A DNA stretch of 64,000 nucleotides, taken from an uncultured Bacteroidales bacterium. GTDB taxonomy: Bacteria > Bacteroidota > Bacteroidia > Bacteroidales > Muribaculaceae. Within the stretch, counting starts at the first letter, position 1. Every line of letters starts with the position of its first letter. Shown piece after piece: positions 44,134 through 53,200 of this stretch. Below the pieces are notes generated by a model, which did not search any database, had not been told where the DNA came from, and was given only the letters and a program-made list of their open reading frames with translations. A program made the translations under genes and the position numbers. The stretch spans positions 186,001 to 250,000 of the forward strand of contig CADCFN010000003.1 in assembly GCA_902800715.1 (NCBI GenBank), written 5' to 3'.

Positions 44134-44598
44134 ATGAAGAAATTATTCTCAATGTTGTTCATCGCCACCATGTTAGGACTGGTGTTTACAGCCTGCGGCG
44201 ACGACAAAGACGAGCCCGAAGTGCCCAAGACTCAGAATCTGGAGAGTGTTTACCAAGAACCGACCGACACCCATTTCCTTTTTGACATCAATCTGGACAA
44301 AGATTCGAGCAGCATTTACATGTACAATATCGTGTTCCGCATCGGCGAGACCACATCACCAGCGATGACCCTCCGCGTGGAGGCTCCTGTGACCGTTGAC
44401 AAGAGCGGCAAGGTCTATACCTACTCCGGTACCGGCATTGTGGCTTATATGATGCGAGGCTCTACCTGGACTCCCATGCCTGGAGAGGCCTATCTGGTGC
44501 ATAACCTCACTTGCACAGTCAACCCCGATGCCAAGTCTTACTACATCACCTTTGACTGCCACGGTGGCCACTTCGAAGAAAACGGAAAACTCAAGTAA
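44134..44598 (+). CDS. Small lipoprotein, family not recognised
   Basis: 154 residues. Lipoprotein signal peptide with lipobox LVFTACG, so the mature N-terminus is Cys21 and the protein is membrane anchored. The mature part is acidic at first (GDDKDEPEVPK) and then beta-rich (SSSIYMYNIVFRIGE). No catalytic motif recognised. Own promoter and own terminator make it a single-gene unit; its position behind a TonB receptor suggests, without proof, a surface binding partner. Confidence 0.7.
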   Translation: MKKLFSMLFIATMLGLVFTACGDDKDEPEVPKTQNLESVYQEPTDTHFLFDINLDKDSSSIYMYNIVFRIGETTSPAMTLRVEAPVTVDKSGKVYTYSGTGIVAYMMRGSTWTPMPGEAYLVHNLTCTVNPDAKSYYITFDCHGGHFEENGKLK

Positions 44599-44635
44599 AG
44601 GCGTTTTTAACGAGATTTAATATAAAAATTATTAC

Positions 44636-44670
44636 AAATGGTGCAAGATTCAAAGCACCATTTGTTTTTT
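44636..44670 (+). terminator. Terminator of the first lipoprotein gene
   Basis: Perfect 9-bp stem AAATGGTGC / GCACCATTT (44636-44644, 44655-44663) followed by GTTTTTT. It ends six bases before the -7 box of the next gene. Confidence 0.85.
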
Positions 44671-44675
44671 AGGTG

Positions 44676-44683
44676 TATCTTTG
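44676..44683 (+). promoter_or_regulatory. -7 element of the second lipoprotein gene
   Basis: TATCTTTG, 46 bp before the ATG at 44730. Its -33 region falls inside the stem of the preceding terminator, so the terminator and promoter share sequence. Confidence 0.55.
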
Positions 44684-44729
44684 CCGCCCGAACACAATAA
44701 TTGAGGAGCAAAATTTATTAATAGATGAT

Positions 44730-45587
44730 ATGAAGAAGTTTTTTTATCTGATAGCAAGTATCGCCCTGCTCATGGGCGCCATCTCGTGCAGCAACGATGA
44801 CGAGCCCAAGCCTGAGCGCGGCGACGGCGTATTCATTGTCAACACCCCGATGGTCAACCACATCGTGAACATCAATAACGGTGAGATTCTAGGCATGAGC
44901 GCAGTATACAACAAGCTCACCCTCGACACGGTCAACCATCAGGCTTCGGTCGAACTGGCATACAACGACGGCAAGGGCAACAAGACGGTGAAACTGAACG
45001 GCATCACTGCAACACCCAAGCGACTGGGCTTCTATAACCTCACTGCAAGTGCCAATACTGAGTTGAAGGACTTCAAGGGCTATGTGGATTTCAATGAGGG
45101 AGCCATCCGCTACAGTTATACCACTGCCGACGGTATCCGCGTGATTTCCACCATCGTTGATGTGTTCTTCCTCAAGACCAAGAACACCATAACCTATGAC
45201 GACACGACCAAGACGACCGTCATGGATAACATCATGTACCAATTCACCCTTGACCCACCGAGCAACACCGCCACCGTCAAGGTGATGGCCATTGTTCACG
45301 CCAAGGACCTGAAGTACTTCATCAACCTCACTGCCCTGAACGTGCCCGTGAGCGTGACCCGCAACGGCTACACCTTCGCAGGAGAGGACCTCAAGACCAT
45401 CGGTACATACATCACCTCCACCGACAGCCTCGGTTCCAGGACCAGCACCACCGACAAGTATCCGTTCAAGACCTTTAACGCCGTGGTGGACCTGGAGAAC
45501 GATTCTATCATCGCCAACTTCATGATGGGCAGCAGTGCCACTGTTTACGCCACTGGCCGCACCTATCCTAATTACAGCGCATATTAA
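44730..45587 (+). CDS. Lipoprotein, beta-rich, family not recognised
   Basis: 285 residues from the start at 44730, which gives a lipoprotein signal (LLMGAISCSN, Cys lipidated); the open frame begins 57 bp upstream without a suitable start. The mature protein is beta-rich throughout with phrases such as GVFIVNTPMVNHIVNINNGE and TTVMDNIMYQFTLDPP. It probably forms a two-gene unit with the next lipoprotein (21-bp gap). No enzymatic motif seen. It could be a surface-exposed ligand-binding protein. Confidence 0.7.
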   Translation: MKKFFYLIASIALLMGAISCSNDDEPKPERGDGVFIVNTPMVNHIVNINNGEILGMSAVYNKLTLDTVNHQASVELAYNDGKGNKTVKLNGITATPKRLGFYNLTASANTELKDFKGYVDFNEGAIRYSYTTADGIRVISTIVDVFFLKTKNTITYDDTTKTTVMDNIMYQFTLDPPSNTATVKVMAIVHAKDLKYFINLTALNVPVSVTRNGYTFAGEDLKTIGTYITSTDSLGSRTSTTDKYPFKTFNAVVDLENDSIIANFMMGSSATVYATGRTYPNYSAY

Positions 45588-45608
45588 TCCACATTAAATA
45601 ACAGAGAA

Positions 45609-46376
45609 ATGAAGAAACTATCTTTTTTATTGTTATCGCTGCTGGTCGTGTCGATGCTCACCGGCTGCAAGAAAGACGATCCCGTTAACACACAGACCGT
45701 CAACATGGTCATCAACTCACGCGCCATCCAGGACGGCGAAGTGACATTCTCACAGAGCACTTTCCAGTTCTTACTCGATTACACTAACATGACTCTTGAT
45801 ATGACCGGTTACTACAAGGATGCAAGCGGCCAGTCCCAATCCTTGAACAAAACTGCAATCAAGTTGACAAACAAGAACAACTTGATTTACAGCTTCGGTT
45901 CAAACGACCCCAGTAGTCCGACGGGTTATATCGACATGAGCACTGGAGTCATCTGGTTCCATTTCGCCCACAACTCAACGACACAGGTATACTGCTCCTA
46001 TTATCCTATGTATGCCTACATGACCACCAAAATCAGCAATCCCGACAATGGCTTCGTTTATAACCACGAACGCTCGGCCTACATGTTCGTTCTTGATGCA
46101 AGGGGTGAGACTTGTGAGATGCACATCAGCAATTTCGCACCCAATGTTACCGGTACGATTATGCAGGGCGAAATCAGTTATAAAAACCTGAAAGTAGAGC
46201 CTACCAACTTGGGATATAAAATCACTGCCAACGAGGCTGAGTCCAGTATCAAGGGTAATTACACCATCACCGACCTGAACATCAACCTCAACGACCAAGG
46301 TCTCATTATTGACGGCTCTTTCAAGTGCGCCGACCTTGAATTCAATCTCACCGGCAAGATGTTCGCCTTAGATTAA
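45609..46376 (+). CDS. Lipoprotein, family not recognised
   Basis: 255 residues, lipobox SMLTGCKK. The mature protein is beta-rich and holds internal phrases like FQFLLDYTNMTLDMTGYYKD and SSIKGNYTITDLNINLNDQG, suggesting a calycin- or lipocalin-like barrel, though I cannot name a family. Co-transcribed with the preceding lipoprotein and followed by a strong terminator. Confidence 0.7.
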   Translation: MKKLSFLLLSLLVVSMLTGCKKDDPVNTQTVNMVINSRAIQDGEVTFSQSTFQFLLDYTNMTLDMTGYYKDASGQSQSLNKTAIKLTNKNNLIYSFGSNDPSSPTGYIDMSTGVIWFHFAHNSTTQVYCSYYPMYAYMTTKISNPDNGFVYNHERSAYMFVLDARGETCEMHISNFAPNVTGTIMQGEISYKNLKVEPTNLGYKITANEAESSIKGNYTITDLNINLNDQGLIIDGSFKCADLEFNLTGKMFALD

Positions 46377-46413
46377 GAATCTAGAGCAACCTATTCACCA
46401 ACCCATAATGCTA

Positions 46414-46454
46414 TAGCGTGGTAAAGTAAGCCCTTTATCACGCTATGCTTTTTT
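46414..46454 (+). terminator. Terminator of the lipoprotein unit
   Basis: A 13-bp stem TAGCGTGGTAAAG / CTTTATCACGCTA with one G-U pair (46414-46426, 46433-46445), then TGCTTTTTT. Confidence 0.9.
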
Positions 46455-46650
46455 ACTGCAAGATGGATTCAGGCGACCACCAATACAGTCATTAACGCCT
46501 ATTGCACATTTTGGATAATCCGGATTAGTTCCCAATCGCAGCCGAGTGTGGAACACGTAGTGAAATGCTAAAAAAATCATAAAATATGGATGAAATGGGG
46601 TGAATTGGCAAAATTATTGCTATCTTTACACGTTCAAATAATAAGATTGA

Positions 46651-47211
46651 ATGGCAGCACGCGAGAAATATGATGAGGCACAGGTGGTCGAGCAACTGCA
46701 CGACCCCAAGCTGTGCAAAGTGGCATTTGGTAAAGTCATCGAGCATTACAGCTCGCAACTTTACTGGCAGATACGTCGTCTGGTCATTGACCATGACGAT
46801 GCTAACGACGTGCTGCAGAACACGTTCCTAAAGGCATGGACCAGCATCGACAACTTCCGTGGCGATGCCAAGCTCTCGACATGGCTCTACAAGATTGCCA
46901 TCAACGAGAGCATCACCTTTGTCAACAAGAAGAAAGTGATGAACCAGCTGTCCATCGACGATGACGATAGCTTCCTAGTCAACCAGCTTGAAAGCGACGA
47001 GTGGTTCGACGGCGACCAGGCACAAATCAACCTGCAAAAAGCAATCGCCACCCTGCCCGAGAAGCAGCGTCTGGTGTTCAACCTGCGCTACTATGACGAG
47101 ATGAAATATGACGAGATGAGCGAAATTCTTGGCACCAGCGAGGGCGCTCTGAAGGCATCTTATCATCATGCGGTGAAGAAGATAGAACAATTATTAGGTG
47201 AAACGGAATAA
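46651..47211 (+). CDS. ECF-type RNA polymerase sigma factor
   Basis: 186 residues. Sigma region 2 (LVIDHDDANDVLQNTFLKAW and FRGDAKLSTWLYKIAINES) and region 4 (LPEKQRLVFNLRYYDEMKYD, then the helix-turn-helix around ILGTSEGALKASYHHAVKK). Extracytoplasmic-function sigma factors direct polymerase to stress or envelope genes. It heads a three-gene unit with a probable membrane-bound anti-sigma factor and a periplasmic Spy/CpxP-like protein, a layout pointing to an envelope-stress circuit. Confidence 0.93.
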   Translation: MAAREKYDEAQVVEQLHDPKLCKVAFGKVIEHYSSQLYWQIRRLVIDHDDANDVLQNTFLKAWTSIDNFRGDAKLSTWLYKIAINESITFVNKKKVMNQLSIDDDDSFLVNQLESDEWFDGDQAQINLQKAIATLPEKQRLVFNLRYYDEMKYDEMSEILGTSEGALKASYHHAVKKIEQLLGETE

Positions 47212-47263
47212 TTTTATCATCACCGATTAAACTTTTTTGGCCATCAATAGTCAAATAAGCGTT

Positions 47264-47668
47264 ATGAAACACGACGACTCCACAATATTGAATAAATACG
47301 GTAAGGATTCGGGCTTCAAAGTGCCTGAGAATTACTTCGAGGACTTCAACAAGAAGATGGCTGAGATGCTGCCCGATGTTGAAATCACTCCTGTTGACAT
47401 CAAGCCCACGATGTGGCAGCGCATCAAGCCGCTGGCCTACATGGCTGCAATGTTTGCTGGCGTGTGGTGCATGATGTCGGTGTTCAGCCACTTTACCAAT
47501 CCTAATGACATGAGCAGTGTGCGTGCCGTAGCCGAGAAACTTGAAGACAACAACAGTAACGTCGAGGAATTCATCATGAGCGGCTCGGTCAGCGACTATG
47601 ACATCATGAGCTATGAGGACTCGGTGATGATGAGCAACGAGGACGTGAGCCTTCCTGACAACCAATAA
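47264..47668 (+). CDS. Probable membrane-bound anti-sigma factor
   Basis: 134 residues from the start at 47264; a longer open frame begins at 47237 but has no better support. A cytoplasmic N-terminal part of about 60 residues (VPENYFEDFNKKMAEMLPDV) precedes a single membrane helix (PLAYMAAMFAGVWCMMSVF), and the C-terminal part is acidic and external. This is the general layout of small anti-sigma factors, and it lies 52 bp after the ECF sigma gene. No classical zinc-binding ZAS motif (H-x3-C-x2-C) is present, so the call rests on topology and position. Confidence 0.7.
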   Translation: MKHDDSTILNKYGKDSGFKVPENYFEDFNKKMAEMLPDVEITPVDIKPTMWQRIKPLAYMAAMFAGVWCMMSVFSHFTNPNDMSSVRAVAEKLEDNNSNVEEFIMSGSVSDYDIMSYEDSVMMSNEDVSLPDNQ

Positions 47669-47694
47669 AAGCTTAAAGCGAGGAGGACAAAGCA

Positions 47695-48129
47695 ATGAAG
47701 AGATTACTTTCGATATTGATACTGACGATGGTTATCGCTGCTGCGGCCCCAGCACAAAACCGCACCAAGTTTGCGACCGATATGTATCAGGCCAAGCATG
47801 AGATGATCATCGAAGAGCTGGGACTGACACCTTCCCAACAGAAGCAGTTCATGCCTCTGTATGAGCAGATGGAACGGGAAATCTATCAGGTGAACCGCAA
47901 CGCCAGGGCACTGGCCAGCGAGGTAGAGAAGAAAGCCAATCCCAGTGACCGCGATTATGAGATAGCCGCATCGGCTCTGTCTAACACCAGGATGCGCGAG
48001 GGAGAAATCGAGGCCAAGTACTTTGAAAAGTTCTCCAAGGTCCTCACCAAGAAACAACTTTTCTTGCTCAAGCAGGCCGAGGTGAAATTCACTCGCGAGA
48101 TGATTTCCAAGAAAAAGAACAAGAAATGA
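47695..48129 (+). CDS. Periplasmic Spy/CpxP-like helical protein
   Basis: 144 residues with a signal peptide (MKRLLSILILTMVIAAAAPAQ) and an all-helical mature part. The LTPSQQKQFMPLY motif matches the LTxxQ repeat of the CpxP/Spy family of periplasmic chaperones and stress sensors. The tail is lysine-rich (SKKKNKK). It lies 26 bp after the anti-sigma-like gene, so it probably acts as the periplasmic signal-input or chaperone arm of this ECF system. A terminator follows. Confidence 0.75.
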   Translation: MKRLLSILILTMVIAAAAPAQNRTKFATDMYQAKHEMIIEELGLTPSQQKQFMPLYEQMEREIYQVNRNARALASEVEKKANPSDRDYEIAASALSNTRMREGEIEAKYFEKFSKVLTKKQLFLLKQAEVKFTREMISKKKNKK

Positions 48130-48162
48130 TAACACAACTCCTGTAGGGAGACAAAATATATG

Positions 48163-48203
48163 GGTTCCGCGATATCCACTACGATATTGCGGAACCATTT
48201 TTT
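48163..48203 (+). terminator. Terminator of the ECF sigma operon
   Basis: A 14-bp stem with one G-U pair (GGTTCCGCGATATC 48163-48176 with GATATTGCGGAACC 48183-48196), followed by ATTTTTTT. Confidence 0.9.
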
Positions 48204-48422
48204 GTAGCCAGAGCCATCAGGGAGCGAAATGAATCGATATTCCATAATTTGCGATTGTAACTCATGCAATGTGAACACATTAACATCAATCTCAACAAAA
48301 AAAGTATGTGCAAAACAGCAAGGAAATCATTATAAATTATTATTTTTCAATAAATTACATTAATAATGATAATTAGAATCATTCTGACTTTCAAAAAACC
48401 AATTGTTAACATTTCCAAATTA

Positions 48423-48454
48423 TTTGGAAAATAGAATTTCAGTTTATAAATTTG
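48423..48454 (+). promoter_or_regulatory. Promoter in gene-free DNA
   Basis: TTTG (48423-48426), 20 nt, TAAATTTG (48447-48454): a good Bacteroidetes promoter with no convincing open reading frame downstream before a strong hairpin at 48743-48784. Confidence 0.5.
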
Positions 48455-48460
48455 CAGGGG

Positions 48461-48786
48461 AAATAAGGAAAGCCCTAGGAAAGGCCCTCATAATAAAGCA
48501 GATTTCATCACGATATCTCAACCCATCGCCTTCGGTCACCCATGTGGCTCGAACCGATAACCCGCCACTTGCACGAGGTCAGCACGACACCGATGCCACC
48601 CCATCATCGACTGGCTGCTGACCAACAACCCGACAAGCCAGGGGAAAGAAAGATATCAGATTAGCTATGGAATCGTTCTGTAATTAATTAACTATGGAAT
48701 CTTAAGTATGAGTTTCTAATACTTGGAAACATACACCCCTTTAAAAGGGGGGATGCCAAGATTCGTTTTTGGCTCCCCCCTTTTAT
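48461..48786 (+). ncRNA. Candidate small RNA of about 325 nt
   Basis: Bounded by the promoter at 48423-48454 and a strong hairpin at 48743-48784 (AAAAGGGGGGATGCCAA against TTGGCTCCCCCCTTTT, with one bulged T). No Shine-Dalgarno plus frame of convincing coding character is seen between them. The hairpin's A and T arms make a bidirectional terminator. Not matched to any RNA family I can recognise; inference from signals only. Confidence 0.35.
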
Positions 48787-48846
48787 GATTTGGATTGGCG
48801 CAAGAGGATACACCAACGGTAGTGCCTCAGCATAGAGACAATTATA

Positions 48847-48895
48847 CCCCCAATGAATCAAGACATCTCAGCACAGTTGCCTGATTCATTGGGGG
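48847..48895. terminator. Hairpin behind the winged-helix operon
   Basis: A perfect 14-bp inverted repeat CCCCCAATGAATCA / TGATTCATTGGGGG with a 21-nt loop, 43 bp after the regulator stop. The tail on the minus strand is A/T-rich (TATAATTG) but not a clean T-run. Confidence 0.5.
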
Positions 48896-48937
48896 AATTA
48901 ATCTTGAGGCACCTATTCAGGTGAGGAGTATCAGCAA

Positions 48938-49234
48938 TTATTTCGGGGCACCTGGGTTGAGGTACTGGCTCAGGGTCTCGACGTATTCCTCAAAGGCCTT
49001 GAGCCCCACTGGGGTGATGCGGCACAGGGTGCACGGACGCTTGCCCTTGAAGGTCTTCTCGACAGTGATATAGCCCGCAGTGGCTAGCTTGTCGAGTTGC
49101 ACGCTCAGGTTGCCTGCCGTGGCGCCGGTCTGCTCCTTGATATAGGGGAACTCGGCCTCCTCTACCCCGATGAGCAACGACATGACAGCCAGACGCAACT
49201 CGCTGTGCAACAATGGATCTAACGGCTTGAACAT
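48938..49234 (-). CDS. Small winged-helix transcriptional regulator
   Basis: 98 residues. A winged-helix domain of the HTH_34/MarR-like type: ELRLAVMSLLIGVEEAEF, then recognition-helix segment GATAGNLSVQLDKLATAGYI and a wing ending KRPCTLCRITPVG. Such one-domain regulators usually pair with a membrane protein gene in Bacteroidetes; here one starts 6 bp upstream in the operon (49241-49876). A palindrome at 50002-50017 between the -33 and -7 boxes of the shared promoter may be its operator. Confidence 0.85.
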   Translation of the reverse strand: MFKPLDPLLHSELRLAVMSLLIGVEEAEFPYIKEQTGATAGNLSVQLDKLATAGYITVEKTFKGKRPCTLCRITPVGLKAFEEYVETLSQYLNPGAPK

Positions 49235-49240
49235 GGCACC

Positions 49241-49876
49241 TTAGTTTTTACTCTGAAAATGAACAATCAGACCTGGAATCACGAGGCCTATCAATGCCAC
49301 GGCAGCCATTACATACATCTGCTGCATGGGGAAATGAAGCGCGGCAAAGAAACCGCCAAAGCCGGCAATCAGACCACAGACCTGGATTGGGCGATTCTGG
49401 AGGACAAAGCCCATAATCGTCGATGCGATACCAAAGCACAACGAGATGATGCTTGTGATATTCATAAAGAGTAGACTATTGACGTAGATGTCAGGAACAA
49501 CACACTTCACTGGAATCACACCGCAGCCGATGAGACCGAGTATCAGGCCGATGCCACCGCAAAAGATGCCGAACGTGCCCCAAACGTGACCGATGGTCTT
49601 GCCGACAAACGTCGTGGGAACCGCCTCTTTTTTCTTGTCGATAACACGATTGCCGATATACCCGACAACCCACATCACAAACCACAGTAAATGCCATGCG
49701 GGACCGCCGTGATTCTTCCATAGGTATTCAATCAACAATGCAAACACCATTACACACGCACCCCACCACATCAGCGGCAGACCTGAATTCTTGGCTATCG
49801 TGCGCTGGCTGCGCTCAATCGACTCTCGGATGATTTCAAGACTGCGCTCGGCAGTCATATTTGTCTTTTCTTCCAT
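49241..49876 (-). CDS. Multispanning membrane protein paired with the regulator
   Basis: 211 residues. A short soluble N-terminus (RSLEIIRESIERSQRTIAKN) precedes about six membrane helices with glycine-rich turns (GIFCGGIGLILGLIGCGVI). No transporter or enzyme motif is recognised. First gene of the two-gene unit, so it is probably controlled by the winged-helix protein and may sense or respond to the same signal. Confidence 0.7.
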   Translation of the reverse strand: MEEKTNMTAERSLEIIRESIERSQRTIAKNSGLPLMWWGACVMVFALLIEYLWKNHGGPAWHLLWFVMWVVGYIGNRVIDKKKEAVPTTFVGKTIGHVWGTFGIFCGGIGLILGLIGCGVIPVKCVVPDIYVNSLLFMNITSIISLCFGIASTIMGFVLQNRPIQVCGLIAGFGGFFAALHFPMQQMYVMAAVALIGLVIPGLIVHFQSKN

Positions 49877-50222
49877 AACTTTTTTACTTGAATCTTAATC
49901 GTTTATAAAGATGGTTAATGCTCTAGTGGCGCTTCCCTCACCCCTGCAGATGGCCCAGTTAGCACCGGTTGTGTTTCGAATCACGATGCAAAGATAAAGT
50001 AGTTTATTTTATAAACCAAATAATTTTTTAAATAATTTTATCCACACCATAATAATTAACATTCTTAAACAACTCAAGGGTTGTTTGCCATGGCACTTCG
50101 AGTGAATATTCATTTCAGGTAGAATGACGTTAATTATTGCAAAATACAGCAAGGAAATATGGTTATCACACATTATTATATTAATTTTGGAGTTATAATA
50201 TCAAAACAAAACCCATAGAACT
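49877..50222. other. Divergent 346-bp intergenic region
   Basis: A/T-rich interval between the membrane-protein/regulator unit (leftward) and the first macroglobulin gene (rightward). It holds the promoter-operator at 49989-50020 and a partial -7 box TAATTTTG at 50182-50189, 34 bp before the macroglobulin start. No coding sequence is seen. Confidence 0.6.
49989..50020 (-). promoter_or_regulatory. Promoter with operator-like palindrome for the regulator unit
   Basis: Minus-strand TTTG (50017-50020), 20 nt, TATCTTTG (49989-49996). Between them lies the palindrome GTTTAT-TTT-ATAAAC (50003-50017), placed where a bound regulator would block polymerase, so autoregulation is plausible. Confidence 0.55.
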
Positions 50223-53200
50223 ATGAAACAGCGATTTCTTCACATCCTATTAATTGTACTATTGGTGATGATTTACCCATTTCAAACATCAGGAAAAGTC
50301 AGGGAAGTTGATTTCAACTACCCGCAGGACGTTAGCAAAGAAGCGCTTGCCGACCTCGACAAGGCATTGAAAGTCGGAGACGGACAGCTGACAGTGAACG
50401 CGCTGATACGCTACAGCATCGCCCAGAGCGGCATCTCGTCGGACAACATGCCCGACATTGTCAGCCGCATCGAATCGGTCATCAATAAAGAAAAGCAGCC
50501 CCACATCCGTGCGCTGCTCAATTACTTTGAGGCCATCGTCTATAGCAATTACTGTTCCCGCTACGCGTGGGGCCGTAAACGCCTCAACCCAGCCGAGGAG
50601 ACACCCACCGACATCAGCGAGTGGGACCATGCCCAGTTCGAACGCAAAATCATCGAATTGGCCGACAAATCACTCGCCGACATCGAATTGCTGAAGCAAG
50701 TACCGGTCACCTCCCTGCCTGACATCCTGGTTTACAACGAGTTGGGCGCCACCTACATACCCACGCTGCAGGAATTCATGTCAATAAAGTGCCTGGATTT
50801 GCTCAAGGGCATCGATGACGCAGCCCCCCTGTGCTCAACAATCAAGGAACGCTGGCTCAACGAGACCGAGGGCAACGTGCCCGCCCACATCTATGCCATG
50901 ACCAATACCGGCAAAAGCATCACGTTAGAAGATTACAAGAAATACCAAGACAGCGAATACTGCGCATTGCTGTTGAAGCAGTTGTACTTCCCAGAACGCA
51001 AGGACCGCTATCAGGCCCTCCAAGACTATGTGAAGCGATTCCCGAAATCACTGTTCACCCCTGAAATCGCCAACGAAATCACCGATATCGAGAGCATGTC
51101 GGTATCGTTAAGCTATCCCAAGATACGTTCCTCGCGCGACAGCATCCCCGTGAGCATGAACGTCGAAAACGCCAACTCGTTCAACATCGTTGTCTATAGC
51201 CTTCCCGAATCGGCACTTAACGATGGTTACCGGTTAAACTGGAGCGGGGCAAAAGTAGTGAATACAATCCCGGTTACGGTACCCGGCACCATCCCCTTCA
51301 ATGAATACAACTTGAAGAAAAACCTTCCTCCCCTGCCCTACGGTCTTTACATCCTGAGCGCCGAGAAACTCACTTCGGGCGACAGGTGTGGAGGCAGTGC
51401 CGAGTTGTATGCAGACGACATCATGCGTGTGACCGACATGGCGATGATTACCATCAACCGCAGTGACCACAAGGACAAAGTCGGCACCGTGGACATCAAT
51501 TCCGGCAAGCCCATTCCCGGTGTGGCCGTCAAGTACCAAGATCATAATGATAAGGACTATATCACCCTAGGCTCCACCAACGCCAATGGTCTGTTATCAG
51601 TGCCCATGACCTTCAAGAGTTCCAGGAACAAAAACAATAACTCAGAGTATGTCTTCAGTGGTATGAACTTGAAGGCCATCAAAGGCGAGGACAAATTTGC
51701 ACCCGCCATCGGCTATTACAAGATGGATGAACGCAACGTCTCGGACTATGACGGCATCATCTACACCGATCTGGGCGTTTATCGCCCCGGAGAGACCGTG
51801 CAATGGGCTGCCATCGCCTATTACACCAACAATGACGGACGTCAGCCGCTTGCCGAGACAGATGTAGAGGTTATCTTCAAAGACAAGAACCATAAGGCCA
51901 TCGACACCTTGAGGCTTGAAACAGACGCTTATGGCCGCGTCGAGGGGGCTTTTGTAGTTCCCAAAGACCGCATGAACGGGCAATTCTCGCTAGAAATGAA
52001 GCTGGTCAACGGAAGTTCTTACAATTCCCAACTTGCTTGGTTGAACGTGAACGTGAGCGAATACAAGACACCCACGTTTGCCGTCTCATTCCCTGATGCA
52101 CGCCACAATTACGTCAGCGGGCAGCCTGTCAAGGTCAGCGGCAAGGTGGAGACCTATAGCGGAATGCCCGTTGCCAACACCGAGGTGCGCCTCTCACTCA
52201 TCCAGAAAGAATGGAGCTGGTGGTGGTGGAGATCTTCAAACAACGAAGGTGAACACCTCATGGACACCATCGTGAAGACCGATGCTCAGGGCTTGTTCAC
52301 CTTCAGCTACGAGCCCACAATCTTCGAGGAGAACAAGAGCCGCTCTAATTACGGCTGGTCACGCTACAACTACCAGGTTGTTGCCACCGCGACCACCGAT
52401 GCCGGCGAGACCCAAGAGGAAAGCACTACTTTCATCGTGGGCACACGCCGCGGCATCGAGCTGGGTTTCCAAAACTGGAACGTCTATTTCAACGACAAGC
52501 CCATCAAGCTGCCGTTGAAGTACAACACCACCGATGAAGAGCATCCCGATACCTACTGTACCTGGGAAGTGACTCCTGTCGACGGCAAAGAACCAGTCAA
52601 GACCGGCAATCTCAACACCGCCGACCCGACCATCGACCTGACGGACCTGCCCTCAGGCGAGTACAACCTCAAGGTCCACATCCTTGATGCCAAACCCGAT
52701 GAGCAGGACGTGGACGCCTACTGCACCATCGTCCTCTACCGCAAAACCGACAAGGAAGCACCTGTCAAGAACTGCCCCCTGTGGATTTCACCGCTCTCGG
52801 GCGACGTGGACAAGACCAACACCGGACACGTCACCGTGGGCGTCTCGGTGCCCAAAGCCTACATCTATTATGTGGCTGCTACTCGCGACAAAGTCATTGC
52901 CGAGGGATGGCTCACCTACACGAGAGGACTCCATGACCTCACCGTGCCGCTGCCCAAGGAGGCTGGCGCCAATGTGAGAGTGGAATTCACCACCTACTAT
53001 GACACAAAAACATGGAACACGTACATAACCATCACCAATCCCTACAAGGCCGAGGAAGTGAAAGTCAGTGCCACTTCGTTCCGTGACAAGCTCGCGCCCG
53101 GTGACATCGAGCACTGGACATTCTCGCTGACCGACCAAAACGGCAAGCCACACCGTGGCGCCATGCTGCTCGACATGTACGACAAGGCAATCGCCAGCAT

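Larger units (their letters stand above)
48130..48937. other. 808-bp gene-poor interval
   Basis: Contains the ECF-operon terminator (48163-48203), a promoter-to-hairpin segment that may be a small RNA (48423-48786), and a hairpin behind the winged-helix gene (48847-48895). The short frame at 48403-48621 does not look coding. Confidence 0.6.

Noticed and set aside
48530..48590. tRNA-like stretch on the minus strand around GGTTCGAGCC
   Set aside because: T-stem and anticodon stem do not pair over the needed length and no acceptor stem could be formed; at most a decayed fragment.
48403..48621. Possible 72-codon gene
   Set aside because: It starts upstream of the only good promoter, has no Shine-Dalgarno or domain, and its composition changes abruptly in the middle.
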